Origin: Arenibacterium halophilum
Lineage (GTDB): Bacteria; Pseudomonadota; Alphaproteobacteria; Rhodobacterales; Rhodobacteraceae
Assembly (NCBI RefSeq): GCF_005938225.1
Contig: NZ_VCPC01000006.1
Coordinates: forward strand, 1-64,000
Direction: 5' to 3'
DNA length: 64,000 nt
How positions within the stretch are numbered: the first letter of the stretch is position 1; the number at the start of each line of letters is the position of its first letter. Made by a program: the position numbers and the translations under genes. Shown here one piece after another: positions 16,004 through 23,720 of this stretch. Below the pieces are notes generated by a model, which was given only the letters and a program-made list of their open reading frames with translations, ran no database searches and had not been told where the DNA came from.

Positions 16004-17284
16004 ATGTCTCTTGCCATGCTGGTTCTCATTGTCGCCATCCTCATGATGCTCAGGATGCCGGTGGCCTTCGCCATGGGTATCGCCGGGGCGGCGGGCCTTG
16101 CGATCCAGCTTGGGCCGCGCCCCGCGCTGGCGGTTCTGGAACGGGTATTCCTCGACACGACGGCCTCGTTCATCCTCGTCGCGATTCCACTCTTTATCCT
16201 GATGGCAGAGCTTCTCACCGCCGGACAGGTGACCAAACGCGCCATCAACGCCTGTCAGGCATGGCTTGGCCATGTCCGGGGCGGCCTTGCCGTCGCCGCG
16301 GTTGGCGCCTCGGTGCTTCTGGCCGCGCTGATCGGCAGCAGCACCGCGTCGACCGCCGCCATGACCGCCTCGGCCTACCCCGAGATGCGGCGCCATCGCT
16401 ACAGCGAACGGCTCGCGACGGCCGTCGTTTCGGTCGGCGGCACGCTTGCGGTCGTGGTGCCGCCCAGCATCGTTCTGGTGGTCTACGGTGTGCTGACCGA
16501 AACCTCGATCGGAAAGCTGTTCATCGCGGGCATCCTGCCCGGCCTGATGACCGCCACGGGCATGGCGATCGTGATCAAGGTCATCGCCCAGACCACCGAT
16601 GCCGCCCCCGCCGGAGAGCCGTTCCGGCTCGGACACGCGGTACGAACCTCGCGCCACGTCCTGCCGATGGTGGTGCTGATCATTGCGGTCATCGGTGTGA
16701 TCTACGGCGGCATCGCGTCCCCGTCCGAAGCCGCGGCTTTCGGAGTCATGGGGGCCGTCCTGATCGGCCTGTCGCAGCGATCGCTGGCCTTCCGCTCGCT
16801 CGGCCCCGCCGTCAGCATGGCCGTCCGATCCACGGTAATGATCGTGACGATCATCGCCTGTTCGCACATCTTCGCCAATTACCTGTCGTTCACCCGCGTG
16901 ACGCAGAACCTGCTGGCGCTGATCGACAGCAGCGGGCTGTCGCACGGCACGATCATGGCGCTGATTATCGTCACCCTGCTCGTCATGGGCATGTTCATGG
17001 ACCAGCTCGCCATCCTGTCGCTGGCGATGCCGCTGGCCTTTCCGGCGGCCATGGCCATGGGCTATGATCCGGTCTGGTTCGGCATCGTCGTCACCAAGAC
17101 GGTCGAAATCGGCCTCATCACCCCGCCGCTCGGGCTGAATGCCTATGTCGCCGCCGGGCACTCCGGGGTCAGGCTGGGCGAGGTCTTTCGCGGCCTGATC
17201 CCCTTTATCATCATGGAACTGGTGGTCCTGACGATCCTGATCCTCTTCCCGACGATCACCCTCTGGCTGCCGAACCTGATGTAA
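16004..17284 (+). CDS. dctM: TRAP transporter large membrane subunit DctM (system 2)
   Basis: The 426-residue polytopic membrane protein has DctM segments (MLRMPVAFAMGIAGAAGLAIQLG, IPLFILMAELLTAGQVTKRAINA, VPPSIVLVVYGVLTETSIGKLFIAGILPG, IASPSEAAAFGVMGA, VVTKTVEIGLITPPLGLNAYV). It is the translocation subunit of system 2. It starts 65 bp after dctP, beyond the hairpin at 15955-15978. It ends 20 bp before the convergent reductase gene. Confidence 0.9.
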   Translation: MSLAMLVLIVAILMMLRMPVAFAMGIAGAAGLAIQLGPRPALAVLERVFLDTTASFILVAIPLFILMAELLTAGQVTKRAINACQAWLGHVRGGLAVAAVGASVLLAALIGSSTASTAAMTASAYPEMRRHRYSERLATAVVSVGGTLAVVVPPSIVLVVYGVLTETSIGKLFIAGILPGLMTATGMAIVIKVIAQTTDAAPAGEPFRLGHAVRTSRHVLPMVVLIIAVIGVIYGGIASPSEAAAFGVMGAVLIGLSQRSLAFRSLGPAVSMAVRSTVMIVTIIACSHIFANYLSFTRVTQNLLALIDSSGLSHGTIMALIIVTLLVMGMFMDQLAILSLAMPLAFPAAMAMGYDPVWFGIVVTKTVEIGLITPPLGLNAYVAAGHSGVRLGEVFRGLIPFIIMELVVLTILILFPTITLWLPNLM

Positions 17285-17304
17285 ACGGGCGCGGCGCCAG
17301 CGGG

Positions 17305-18288
17305 TCAGTCAAACATCACCCCGCAGGCGCGCATCTCGGCCTCGATCCGGTCCGCGCTCATGTCGCCCGGTTTGGCGCGCTCTCTTAGAAGACGGGCGGA
17401 CAGATCGGTCAGATAAGCGTTCGCCGGGGCCGAAAGACCGTTCAACCGGGCCAGCAGCGCGATCTCGCCATTGATGTAATCCGTCTCGACCGAACCGCTG
17501 CCGCGCACGAAGCTCTGCGTGGTCGACCCGCCATCGTAATCGACGCCGTCGATTTCGTGAAAGACCATGTGCACCTTGCGGCGGGGGTCGTTCGCAACGT
17601 CGCGGAACGCGATCCCGCAGGAAGTCAGAATCTCCTGCCCTTCCTTCAATACGGGCGCGAAAAGGCGCCCGGCGTCCGCGTCCCGGCTCAGCGCGGCCTC
17701 AAGGATGTTGTGAAGGTTGAACAAAAGCTTGCCGTACTTCCACGTCATGATGTCATCCGAGGCAAAGGCGGCGATATTGGCCCGCGTCAGCGCCTCGACC
17801 ATCCGTTCGTCATGCGCATTGATGCCGCCGCCATAGCACCCGATATCAAGCAGCCCGTGCTGCGGCATGGAAAAGGCGACAACATCATCGGGCTCTACCA
17901 CGAACGTGGGCATTCGCAGCGCGACGCCATGCACCTCGGGAAACCGGCGAAGCGCGAAGCGTTCGTTCGACACGCCGTTCTGTCCGCAGAAAATCGGATG
18001 ATCTGTCACCCCGGCCGCCCGCAGCCGTTCCAGTGCCGGAAGGGTATCCTGTGTTTTCATCGTCAGCAGGATTACGTCGTCCGACCGCAGCTCGATCTCG
18101 GTCGGATCGGCAACACAGGGGAAATGGGTGCGCCGCGCGCCTTCGGGCGTGCGGAACAGCAACCCCCTCTCGGCTATCGCGGCCTGACGCGCACCGCGCG
18201 CGATCCCGACAACCTCTTGGCCGGACAACGACAGTGCTGCCGCAATAGCTCCACCGATCGCGCCGGTGCCATAGATTATTGTACGCAT
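17305..18288 (-). CDS. 2-dehydropantoate 2-reductase-like oxidoreductase (KPR family)
   Basis: This 327-residue protein has an N-terminal NADP-binding fold (TIIYGTGAIGGAIAAALSLSG), the KPR segment DDVILLTMKTQDTLPALERL, a catalytic-lysine region (TWKYGKLLFNLHNILEA) and a C-terminal ApbA/PanE helical domain. Classical PanE reduces ketopantoate for pantothenate synthesis. Outside pantothenate operons, KPR-fold enzymes often act on other 2-keto or 2-hydroxy acids of catabolic pathways. The GntR-type operator 20 bp upstream of its start places it with the catabolic genes to the left, so a housekeeping PanE role is unlikely. The ATG at 18288 follows AGGAAA; the longer frame crosses the operator. 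Confidence 0.8.
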   Translation of the reverse strand: MRTIIYGTGAIGGAIAAALSLSGQEVVGIARGARQAAIAERGLLFRTPEGARRTHFPCVADPTEIELRSDDVILLTMKTQDTLPALERLRAAGVTDHPIFCGQNGVSNERFALRRFPEVHGVALRMPTFVVEPDDVVAFSMPQHGLLDIGCYGGGINAHDERMVEALTRANIAAFASDDIMTWKYGKLLFNLHNILEAALSRDADAGRLFAPVLKEGQEILTSCGIAFRDVANDPRRKVHMVFHEIDGVDYDGGSTTQSFVRGSGSVETDYINGEIALLARLNGLSAPANAYLTDLSARLLRERAKPGDMSADRIEAEMRACGVMFD

Positions 18289-18307
18289 GACAAGATTTCC
18301 TTTGACT

Positions 18308-18326
18308 GGGATACTAGCAGTATTCC
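18308..18326. promoter_or_regulatory. GntR-type operator E, upstream of the KPR-like gene
   Basis: GGGATACTAGCAGTATTCC is a nearly perfect inverted repeat (GGRATACT / AGTATTCC). It matches 14 of 19 positions of the shared consensus. It lies only 20 bp before the start codon, consistent with a repressor site over the promoter or leader. The remainder of 18327-18491 shows no gene. Confidence 0.5.
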
Positions 18327-18491
18327 TGCCAACGCCAAAGACATTCTGTGGTGGTGAGCGCAGCAATGCCCCACCTGTTTCAGCCGTGACACCCAAACGC
18401 CCGGGGCGATTCAAGGGGGATGACCGGGGTGCAATTGCACGCTTTGCAATTCGGCGCGTTCAAACCGGGATATGGCAGATGTGCCGCGAAC

Positions 18492-18875
18492 TCACGCGGC
18501 CGTCAAAGCGCGCAGCCATGCCGCAAAATCATCCTCGGTGATCTGGCTGGAGGCCAGATCCTCCATCATGCGCACACCGATACCGGGATCAGGCCGGACA
18601 ACGATGCCGTTGAGACGCAGAAAGGTGAACGCGGCAACAAAGGCAGTTCGCTTGTTTCCATCCACGAAGGCGTGCGCTTTTGCGATCCCAAAGGCATAAG
18701 CGGCAGCAAGCGCAAAGACATCGCGATCACCATAGGCCGCCTGGTTCACAGGCCTGGCACAGGCCGCCTCCAGCAAAGCAGGATCGCGCGTTCCCGGAGC
18801 ACCGCCATGCCGCGAGATTTGCCGGTCATGAATCACGTGAAGGGCGGCCAGTGGCACCCAAACCCACGGCGTCAT
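18492..18875 (-). CDS. doc: Doc-type toxin (Fic/Doc fold kinase)
   Basis: This 127-residue protein carries the Fic/Doc motif HAFVDGNKRTA at residues 68-78, preceded by the Doc-like start DRQISRHGGAPGTRDPALLEAA. Doc proteins phosphorylate elongation factor EF-Tu and stop translation; the antitoxin neutralises them. The start overlaps the stop of the upstream antitoxin gene by ATGA, the usual arrangement of type II pairs. Its place next to rep and parAB fits a plasmid addiction role. Confidence 0.9.
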   Translation of the reverse strand: MTPWVWVPLAALHVIHDRQISRHGGAPGTRDPALLEAACARPVNQAAYGDRDVFALAAAYAFGIAKAHAFVDGNKRTAFVAAFTFLRLNGIVVRPDPGIGVRMMEDLASSQITEDDFAAWLRALTAA

Positions 18876-19099
18876 GCCAGGGCTTGCAGCAGATCGCGGT
18901 TCTCATCCATGACGGCTTCCGCCGCAGCCAATGCAGCCTGAAGTTCGGGATTTTCTGTCATCAGCTTCAGGCCACCATCATCGGTGCGGACAGCGTAAAG
19001 CGTGTCTCCCTCTTTCGCGTCAAGAAGCGCCAACATCTCCGTGCTGAGTGTCATCACGGACGAGTTGCCGACTTTGCGAATTTTGACTTCAATCATCAT
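18872..19099 (-). CDS. AbrB/MazE-type antitoxin paired with Doc
   Basis: This 75-residue protein begins MMIEVKIRKVGNSSVMTL, the swapped-hairpin AbrB/SpoVT DNA-binding pattern, and ends in an acidic helical tail (PELQAALAAAEAVMDENRDLLQAL) that would bind the toxin. The start is one of two adjacent ATG codons (19099 or 19096); no strong Shine-Dalgarno is visible. It overlaps doc by 4 bp and probably autoregulates the pair. Note that Phd, the classical Doc partner, has a different fold; AbrB-like partners of Doc are also common. Confidence 0.82.
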   Translation of the reverse strand: MMIEVKIRKVGNSSVMTLSTEMLALLDAKEGDTLYAVRTDDGGLKLMTENPELQAALAAAEAVMDENRDLLQALA

Positions 19100-19523
19100 A
19101 GGATCCCAAGCGGCTATACATCCGTATATACACATGGGGCAGAATGGTCAAGTTTCACGTGCCATATTGCCAAATTGGGTGTTCCCAAAGCGCCCCTCGC
19201 CTGCACCTCCCGGCAAAAACGCAACATCTCGACGGGTTTCAAAAGAGGCAGAGGTGACCTGGGCCTACATAAGATGCATCCTGTCTCGCAAGCGTCCGGA
19301 CAGTTTCCGGCATCTGGCGGGTCCGAAGCCCATATTGCCGCGGCGCTTTCCAGCATTGAAAATCGGACAAACCGCCGCCCTTGGCGCGCACCATTCATGT
19401 CCGATAAATTCGGTCTCGGTCGCGTCGAAACATGGCGCCAAAGGGACGCCCTGCCCTGCCACCGCGTTTAATTCGGTGACGGCGTCCATTCGGCCAGACG
19501 GTTTTCCCCGAATGAATGGCCCA
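19100..19523. other. Intergenic region between the antitoxin start and rep 3' end, no gene recognised
   Basis: About 420 bp separate the antitoxin start from the first parS copy. The part next to the antitoxin (19116-19136) is AT-rich with TATA-type repeats (TATACATCCGTATATACAC), a likely promoter and operator for the toxin-antitoxin pair. The rest holds short open frames on both strands that match no family I recognise. They lack ribosome-binding sites and look like chance frames or decayed sequence. Confidence 0.5.
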
Positions 19524-19542
19524 AGGTTTCGTGACGAAACCT
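19524..19542. promoter_or_regulatory. parS: parS-like palindrome copy 1 (overlaps the rep stop)
   Basis: AGGTTTCGTGACGAAACCT is a perfect palindrome around a central base. It overlaps the first base of the rep stop codon. Three further copies of its 15-bp core (GTTTCGTSACGAAAC) lie inside parA, inside parB and across the parB stop, and none was noticed elsewhere in the window. ParB-binding centromere sites typically look like this. Confidence 0.75.
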
Positions 19543-20702
19543 CAGCCCTCCATCCCCATATCTTCCCAGAAGGCGGCGATGCGTTCGGCGTTCAGGGGCG
19601 ACGTCCAGCCGTGGCGCTCGAAATCCGCCCGCGCCACGGGGTCGTCGATCATGCCAAGAAACAACCTCTTGTCGGCATCACGCTGCGTAGGCGTGCGCGC
19701 CTTGGCAGCCGCCAGTATGCGCCCCAGCCGCGCCCCGCGTTCCGATGGCGGCGCGGTGGCGCTCTGCGCCTCGGCGCTGAAATCGCCCTCCAGCGCGGCG
19801 CTGAGATACCCCACCTTGCTGCGCACGCCTTCGCGAGTTTCCACATAATCCAGCTTGGCCGCCACCTGCCCTTCGCCGTGGGTCGACAACCACTGACGCG
19901 CCAGCCGGTCGCTGACCCCCGCATCGCGGAGACGGGCGTAAACCGGGCCATGCCGCGCGCCTTCACCGTCGTCAATATCAAGAATCGCCAGCTGCGGGTT
20001 CTCCTTGATCCGGAACCGGATTTCCGTAACCACCCTGCCCTTCTTGCGCGTTTCCGGCGTGACAAGAATGTTCGAGGTCTTGTTCACCTCGGCCACGGCC
20101 GGCTTGATGACCTTGGCGTTCAGATGCTTGAAGCTTTCGTAATAGGCCGAGCCATCGACCCCCATCAGCCGCCGGAACAGGTCCAGCGGCCACCATCCCG
20201 TCGATCCGGTGCGGATGAAGCGATAACAGTTTTCATACAGCGCCAGCGCATGGCCGCTGGTAAACCGGCGCTGAATGTTCAGGTTGATCAGCGCAAAGAC
20301 TTTCGGATCGTGCAGTTTCTCCGCCAGCGCCGGAGAATAGGCATATTCGCAGATGCCGCCTTTCAGTTTGGCATAGCTCAGCAGGCTCGACACGCCCCAT
20401 TCCTGCTGGCCCTTCTCGTCGAGCATGTCCCATTCGGCCAGCGTTTCGGCAAGACCGCGCAGAGACTGTTTCAGGCTGTCCATGTCGTTCGAGTTGTAAC
20501 CGATCATCAGGCATAGCGTGCGGGCGTCGATCTCGTGCTTCACTTGGCTGGTCAGCGTATCATAGGCGTTCAGCAGCAGCACGTTCGACAGCTTGCGCTG
20601 AAGCAACGTCAGCTTGCCCGAAACGTGGATCGCCGCCACGTTCTTCTTTACCGCGCCCCTGCGCAGCGCTCCGGTCAACCGGTCGCGGGGAATCTCGTCC
20701 AT
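19542..20702 (-). CDS. rep: Plasmid replication initiator protein (Rep_3-like)
   Basis: The 386-residue protein resembles the Rep_3/RepB initiators of Rhodobacteraceae plasmids. Its N-terminal winged-helix region begins LTLLQRKLSNVLLLNAYDTL and continues with LCLMIGYNSNDMDSLKQSLRGLAETLAEWDML. A second winged-helix region has YENCYRFIRTGSTGWWPLDLFRRLMGV and FKHLNAKVIKPAVAEVNKTSNI. Such proteins bind iterons and open the origin. It is divergent from parAB across a repeat-rich gap. The ATG at 20702 is preferred; a TTG at 20744 would add 14 residues but lies within the repeat region. The C-terminal 60 residues look poorly conserved. The exact replicon type needs comparison with known Rep groups. 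Confidence 0.85.
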   Translation of the reverse strand: MDEIPRDRLTGALRRGAVKKNVAAIHVSGKLTLLQRKLSNVLLLNAYDTLTSQVKHEIDARTLCLMIGYNSNDMDSLKQSLRGLAETLAEWDMLDEKGQQEWGVSSLLSYAKLKGGICEYAYSPALAEKLHDPKVFALINLNIQRRFTSGHALALYENCYRFIRTGSTGWWPLDLFRRLMGVDGSAYYESFKHLNAKVIKPAVAEVNKTSNILVTPETRKKGRVVTEIRFRIKENPQLAILDIDDGEGARHGPVYARLRDAGVSDRLARQWLSTHGEGQVAAKLDYVETREGVRSKVGYLSAALEGDFSAEAQSATAPPSERGARLGRILAAAKARTPTQRDADKRLFLGMIDDPVARADFERHGWTSPLNAERIAAFWEDMGMEG

Positions 20703-20744
20703 AAGTCTGCCCGTTTCTTGTTGGGGCCAGTATGCCGCAAACAA

Positions 20745-21130
20745 GTACCTTCCGGCAACCGTCTCGCGGGTGCCTTATCGCCGATCAGGCCGATCCCGGA
20801 TACGGGTACCTTTGGCGCAGCCCCCGATTTCAGGGACCCGGATACAGGATGAGGTCCGGCACCCATGACGGCGTGATTCCCGCAAATACACCCTTTTCAG
20901 GCTCTAACCGCATTTGGACACCCGTCTTACCGCGAATCGGGGCCTGTCCCCCTGCAACCGGGTTCCGCTCATCCCGGAAACGGGTGCCTTACGTCCTGTA
21001 TATGGGCGCCAAAAGGCAAATTACTCATTGAATCAATTGATAATTTCAGAGCCAAAGACTCTAAAGAACCTCAAAGATCTTACAACCTTTGTTCTGTGCT
21101 GCCTCTAATTTTTCTTCAATAACAGAGCCT
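20745..21130. other. oriV: Probable origin of replication between rep and parA
   Basis: This gap contains at least three iteron-like 19-mers on one strand (20759-20991) and degenerate copies such as CCCGGATACAGG at 20837. A strongly AT-rich block follows at about 21010-21130 (for example AATCAATTGATAATTT). Iterons beside an AT-rich unwinding region next to a Rep_3-type initiator gene are typical of an iteron-regulated origin. No clear DnaA box was seen. The AT-rich block also probably carries the parAB promoter. Confidence 0.6.
20759..20991 (+). repeat. Iteron-like direct repeats
   Basis: Three related 19-mers occur in the same orientation: CCGTCTCGCGGGTGCCTTA at 20759-20777, CCCGGATACGGGTACCTTT at 20795-20813 and CCCGGAAACGGGTGCCTTA at 20973-20991. 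The shared core is CGGGTRCCTTW. The second and third share 16 of 19 positions. They are the likely binding sites of the Rep protein. Confidence 0.6.
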
Positions 21131-21219
21131 GATTGCAGCTTAGGATTCACATGCTCCCCGCGATGTGCGATAGTCTGCCGAAAAGTCGCATAACTACAGA
21201 ACATCTTAGAGGATGCAGC

Positions 21220-22611
21220 ATGTCCGCAGGCAAGGACGATCTTCCCCCCTATTTCAACATCGATCCGGCCAAGGCTGCAGCGAAGTTGTCGGACCCTATC
21301 GACACGGCGCGATTCGCAAAAGCGGCCAGTTTTGCGGCACGCGGGCGCGAGGATTTGGCAAAGCGTGGGTATGCTCCCGACGGGCGCAAGCGGCTGCGGA
21401 TGTTCTCGACATGGGAGGTCTGCCGCTATCTGATCCCCGTGGCGCCCGGGCATTTCCGTCGCGTTTTGAAAAAGAACGAAGACCTGCCCCAAGGCGTGGG
21501 CGACGGCAATTCCAAGTGGTTCAGCCTTGAGGACGTGTTGCGCCTGCGTGACCACTTTGCGCAGGAAGGCGCCTCGGGGCGCGAATATCGCCCGTGGCGG
21601 CCCGAAGGCCTGCCCGCGAAAACCATCGCCGTGGCGAATTTCAAAGGCGGCGTCGGCAAGACCAGCACGGCGGCGCATCTGGCGATGTCGGCCGCGCTGG
21701 ACGGCTACAAAGTGCTGGTGATCGACCTTGATAGCCAGGGCTCGATGACCTCGATCATGGGCGGCACGGTTCCCGACGAATGGTCGACCGCCTTCCCGCT
21801 GCTGGCGAAGGATTACGCGCTGGCGTTGCAAGAGGAAAACACCGTCCGCGAGGCTGCTGGCCGCCCTCCCCTGCCGCTCGACGAAACCCTGACTGAGGCG
21901 CTGGAGGTTTCGTCACGAAACCTCATCCAGAAAACGCACTGGCCCAATATCGACCTGCTGGGCGCGCAGCTGAACCTGTATTGGGCCGAATTCCAGGTGC
22001 CTGTCTGGCGGATGAACCTGCGCAGCTGGCCGCTGTGGGATGCGCTGACCAATGCGCTGACGAACGAGCGGGTGATTGATGATTACGACATCATCATCCT
22101 CGATACTCCGCCCGCGCTTGGCTACCTGACCATCAATGCGCTGTCGGCGGCGGATATCCTGCTGGTGCCGCTAGGGGCATCGTTTTTGGAATTCGATTCC
22201 ACGGGGCGGTTTTTCGATATGCTTTATTCCACCTTCGCCAGCGTGGAAGAGGGCGAAAACGCGGCGCGGCGGCGCAACGGGCAGCCCGAGATCAAGTTTG
22301 AATGGGATGCTGTCCGCGCCATCGTCACCCGGTTCGACGCGGGGCAGCAGACCGATCTGGCCAACGTGATTCAGGCCTATTTCGGTGATTTCATGACCAC
22401 CTATCGCCAAGAGGTCACGGCGATGGTCGGGCAGGCGGGCGAGCAGGTGAATGGCATCTACGAGGCTGATTACCGCGAATTCAACCGCGATACCTATGTG
22501 CGCGGGCGCGAGACGTTCGACAGGACATGGGCCGAGGTCAAGGAACTGGTGCTGGGCACATGGTGGCGTGATCAGCAGATGGCGCAGGCAGAGGAGAAAG
22601 CGGATGGCTAA
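21220..22611 (+). CDS. parA: Plasmid partition ATPase ParA
   Basis: This 463-residue protein is a type Ia ParA. A roughly 125-residue N-terminal region (with FSTWEVCRYLIPVAPGHFRRVLKKN, resembling a MerR/HTH element) precedes the ATPase. The deviant Walker A is FKGGVGKTSTAAHLA at about 141-155, and the other ATPase motifs are VLVIDLDSQGSMTS and DIIILDTPPALGYLTINALSAADILLVPL. ParA moves ParB-parS complexes along the nucleoid, and the N-terminal domain usually autorepresses parAB. The start at 21220 follows AGAGGATGCAGC. A parS copy lies inside the gene at 21904-21924, and the 3' end overlaps parB by 8 bp. Confidence 0.93.
   Translation: MSAGKDDLPPYFNIDPAKAAAKLSDPIDTARFAKAASFAARGREDLAKRGYAPDGRKRLRMFSTWEVCRYLIPVAPGHFRRVLKKNEDLPQGVGDGNSKWFSLEDVLRLRDHFAQEGASGREYRPWRPEGLPAKTIAVANFKGGVGKTSTAAHLAMSAALDGYKVLVIDLDSQGSMTSIMGGTVPDEWSTAFPLLAKDYALALQEENTVREAAGRPPLPLDETLTEALEVSSRNLIQKTHWPNIDLLGAQLNLYWAEFQVPVWRMNLRSWPLWDALTNALTNERVIDDYDIIILDTPPALGYLTINALSAADILLVPLGASFLEFDSTGRFFDMLYSTFASVEEGENAARRRNGQPEIKFEWDAVRAIVTRFDAGQQTDLANVIQAYFGDFMTTYRQEVTAMVGQAGEQVNGIYEADYREFNRDTYVRGRETFDRTWAEVKELVLGTWWRDQQMAQAEEKADG
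21904..21924. promoter_or_regulatory. parS: parS-like palindrome copy 2 (inside parA)
   Basis: The site is a perfect 21-bp palindrome whose central 19 bases are AGGTTTCGTCACGAAACCT. It lies within the parA coding sequence, encoding the segment VSSRNL. Preservation of a perfect palindrome inside a gene argues for selection on DNA binding. Confidence 0.75.
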
Positions 22612-23701
22612 ACGCAGAAAGCTGGAGGCGCCAAGCGCCGAGGATCTGAGCCGGATCGAGGCAGAGTTTCGTGACGAAACCTCGGCGCCCAAGGGCAGGG
22701 GCGTGGCGCCGATTGCCTCGGTCATGGCGGAAACCGCGGGCGACACCCAGCTGGAAACCGCCGCCGAACGTGCCGCGCGCGCCAAGGCCGAAACCGAGGC
22801 GGGGCTGTACCGTGACGCGCAGGGCAAGGGGCTTCTGATCGTCGAAATCCCGACCGAGCAGATCGACGCCAACGCCATGGTCCGCGACCGCACCGTGATG
22901 GACGAAGACGACCAGGCCGAACTGCGCGCCTCGATCGGGGCAGGGGGGCTGCGCCTGCCCGTCGAGGTGTTTGAACTGGGGCAGGAGGGCGACCACCGCT
23001 ATGGCCTGCTGTCGGGGTTCCGGCGGTTGAAGGCGGTGCGCGAACTGGCCCAGATGACACAAGGCGCGTCGTCCTTCGATACGATCAAGGCGATCATCCG
23101 ACCCCGCACCGAGGCCGATCAGGCATTCGTGCAGATGGTCGAGGAAAACGAGGTGCGCGCCGACCTCAGCAATTACGAACGCGGGCGGATCGCAGTGATC
23201 TCGGCCAAGCAGGGCGCCTTTGCCGACACGCAGGATGCGGTGAACCGGCTGTTTGCCAGCGGCTCCAAGGCGAAGCGGTCAAAGATCCGGTCCTATGCGC
23301 TGATCTTCGAGGAATTGGGCGACATGCTGACCTTTCCCGAGGCCCTGACCGAAACCCGTGGCTTGCAGCTTTCTACGGCTCTGCGCGGCGGATTAGAGCC
23401 TGATCTAAGGCAGGCGCTGTCGGCCCACGCCCCGCAGGACGCCGAAGAGGAATGGGAGATGCTGGCGGCGGTTCTGGCGGCCTCGAAGCCCGCCCCGAAA
23501 GACAAGGCGCGCGGCGGTCGGCCCAAGACGAAACCCGTGGCAGGGTGGATCGACGATGTGACGATCCAGACCAGCACCGGCTATACCATCCGGCGCGGCG
23601 AGGATTCGCATGGCACGATCCTGAGGTTCGAAGGGCGGCGGCTGGACAGGGCGATGATGGAATCGCTGATGCTGGAAATTCAGCGACTGCTGGAGGCCTA
23701 G
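22604..23701 (+). CDS. parB: Plasmid partition protein ParB
   Basis: This 365-residue ParB has the ParB/Srx N-terminal domain with the box LPVEVFELGQEGDHRYGLLSGFRRLKAV and the NTP-binding stretch FVQMVEENEVRADLSNYERG. A KorB-type helix-turn-helix follows (SAKQGAFADTQDAVNRLFASGSKAKRSKIRSYAL). It binds parS and loads onto neighbouring DNA. The ATG at 22604 follows GAGGAGAAAG; the longer open frame upstream is parA sequence. One parS copy lies in the first 30 codons and another across the stop codon. Confidence 0.92.
   Translation: MAKRRKLEAPSAEDLSRIEAEFRDETSAPKGRGVAPIASVMAETAGDTQLETAAERAARAKAETEAGLYRDAQGKGLLIVEIPTEQIDANAMVRDRTVMDEDDQAELRASIGAGGLRLPVEVFELGQEGDHRYGLLSGFRRLKAVRELAQMTQGASSFDTIKAIIRPRTEADQAFVQMVEENEVRADLSNYERGRIAVISAKQGAFADTQDAVNRLFASGSKAKRSKIRSYALIFEELGDMLTFPEALTETRGLQLSTALRGGLEPDLRQALSAHAPQDAEEEWEMLAAVLAASKPAPKDKARGGRPKTKPVAGWIDDVTIQTSTGYTIRRGEDSHGTILRFEGRRLDRAMMESLMLEIQRLLEA
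22666..22680. promoter_or_regulatory. parS: parS-like palindrome copy 3 (inside parB)
   Basis: GTTTCGTGACGAAAC is the perfect 15-bp core of the repeated palindrome, but the flanking symmetric bases of the other copies are missing on the left side. It lies at codons 21-26 of parB. Confidence 0.7.
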
Positions 23702-23718
23702 GTTTCGTCACGAAACCT
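23700..23718. promoter_or_regulatory. parS: parS-like palindrome copy 4 (across the parB stop)
   Basis: AGGTTTCGTCACGAAACCT is a perfect palindrome beginning in the TAG stop of parB and ending 3 bp before the convergent LysR gene. It mirrors the position of copy 1, which lies across the rep stop, so the two outer copies bracket the rep-parAB module. Confidence 0.75.
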
Positions 23719-23720
23719 GC

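Noticed and set aside
17305-18288. A housekeeping panE for pantothenate synthesis
   Set aside because: No other pantothenate gene is nearby, and the shared GntR operator links it to the catabolic genes.
18680-19471. A 263-codon open frame on the plus strand across the toxin-antitoxin genes and the gap after them
   Set aside because: It is antisense to doc and the antitoxin for much of its length, and the remaining part shows no family resemblance or ribosome-binding site.
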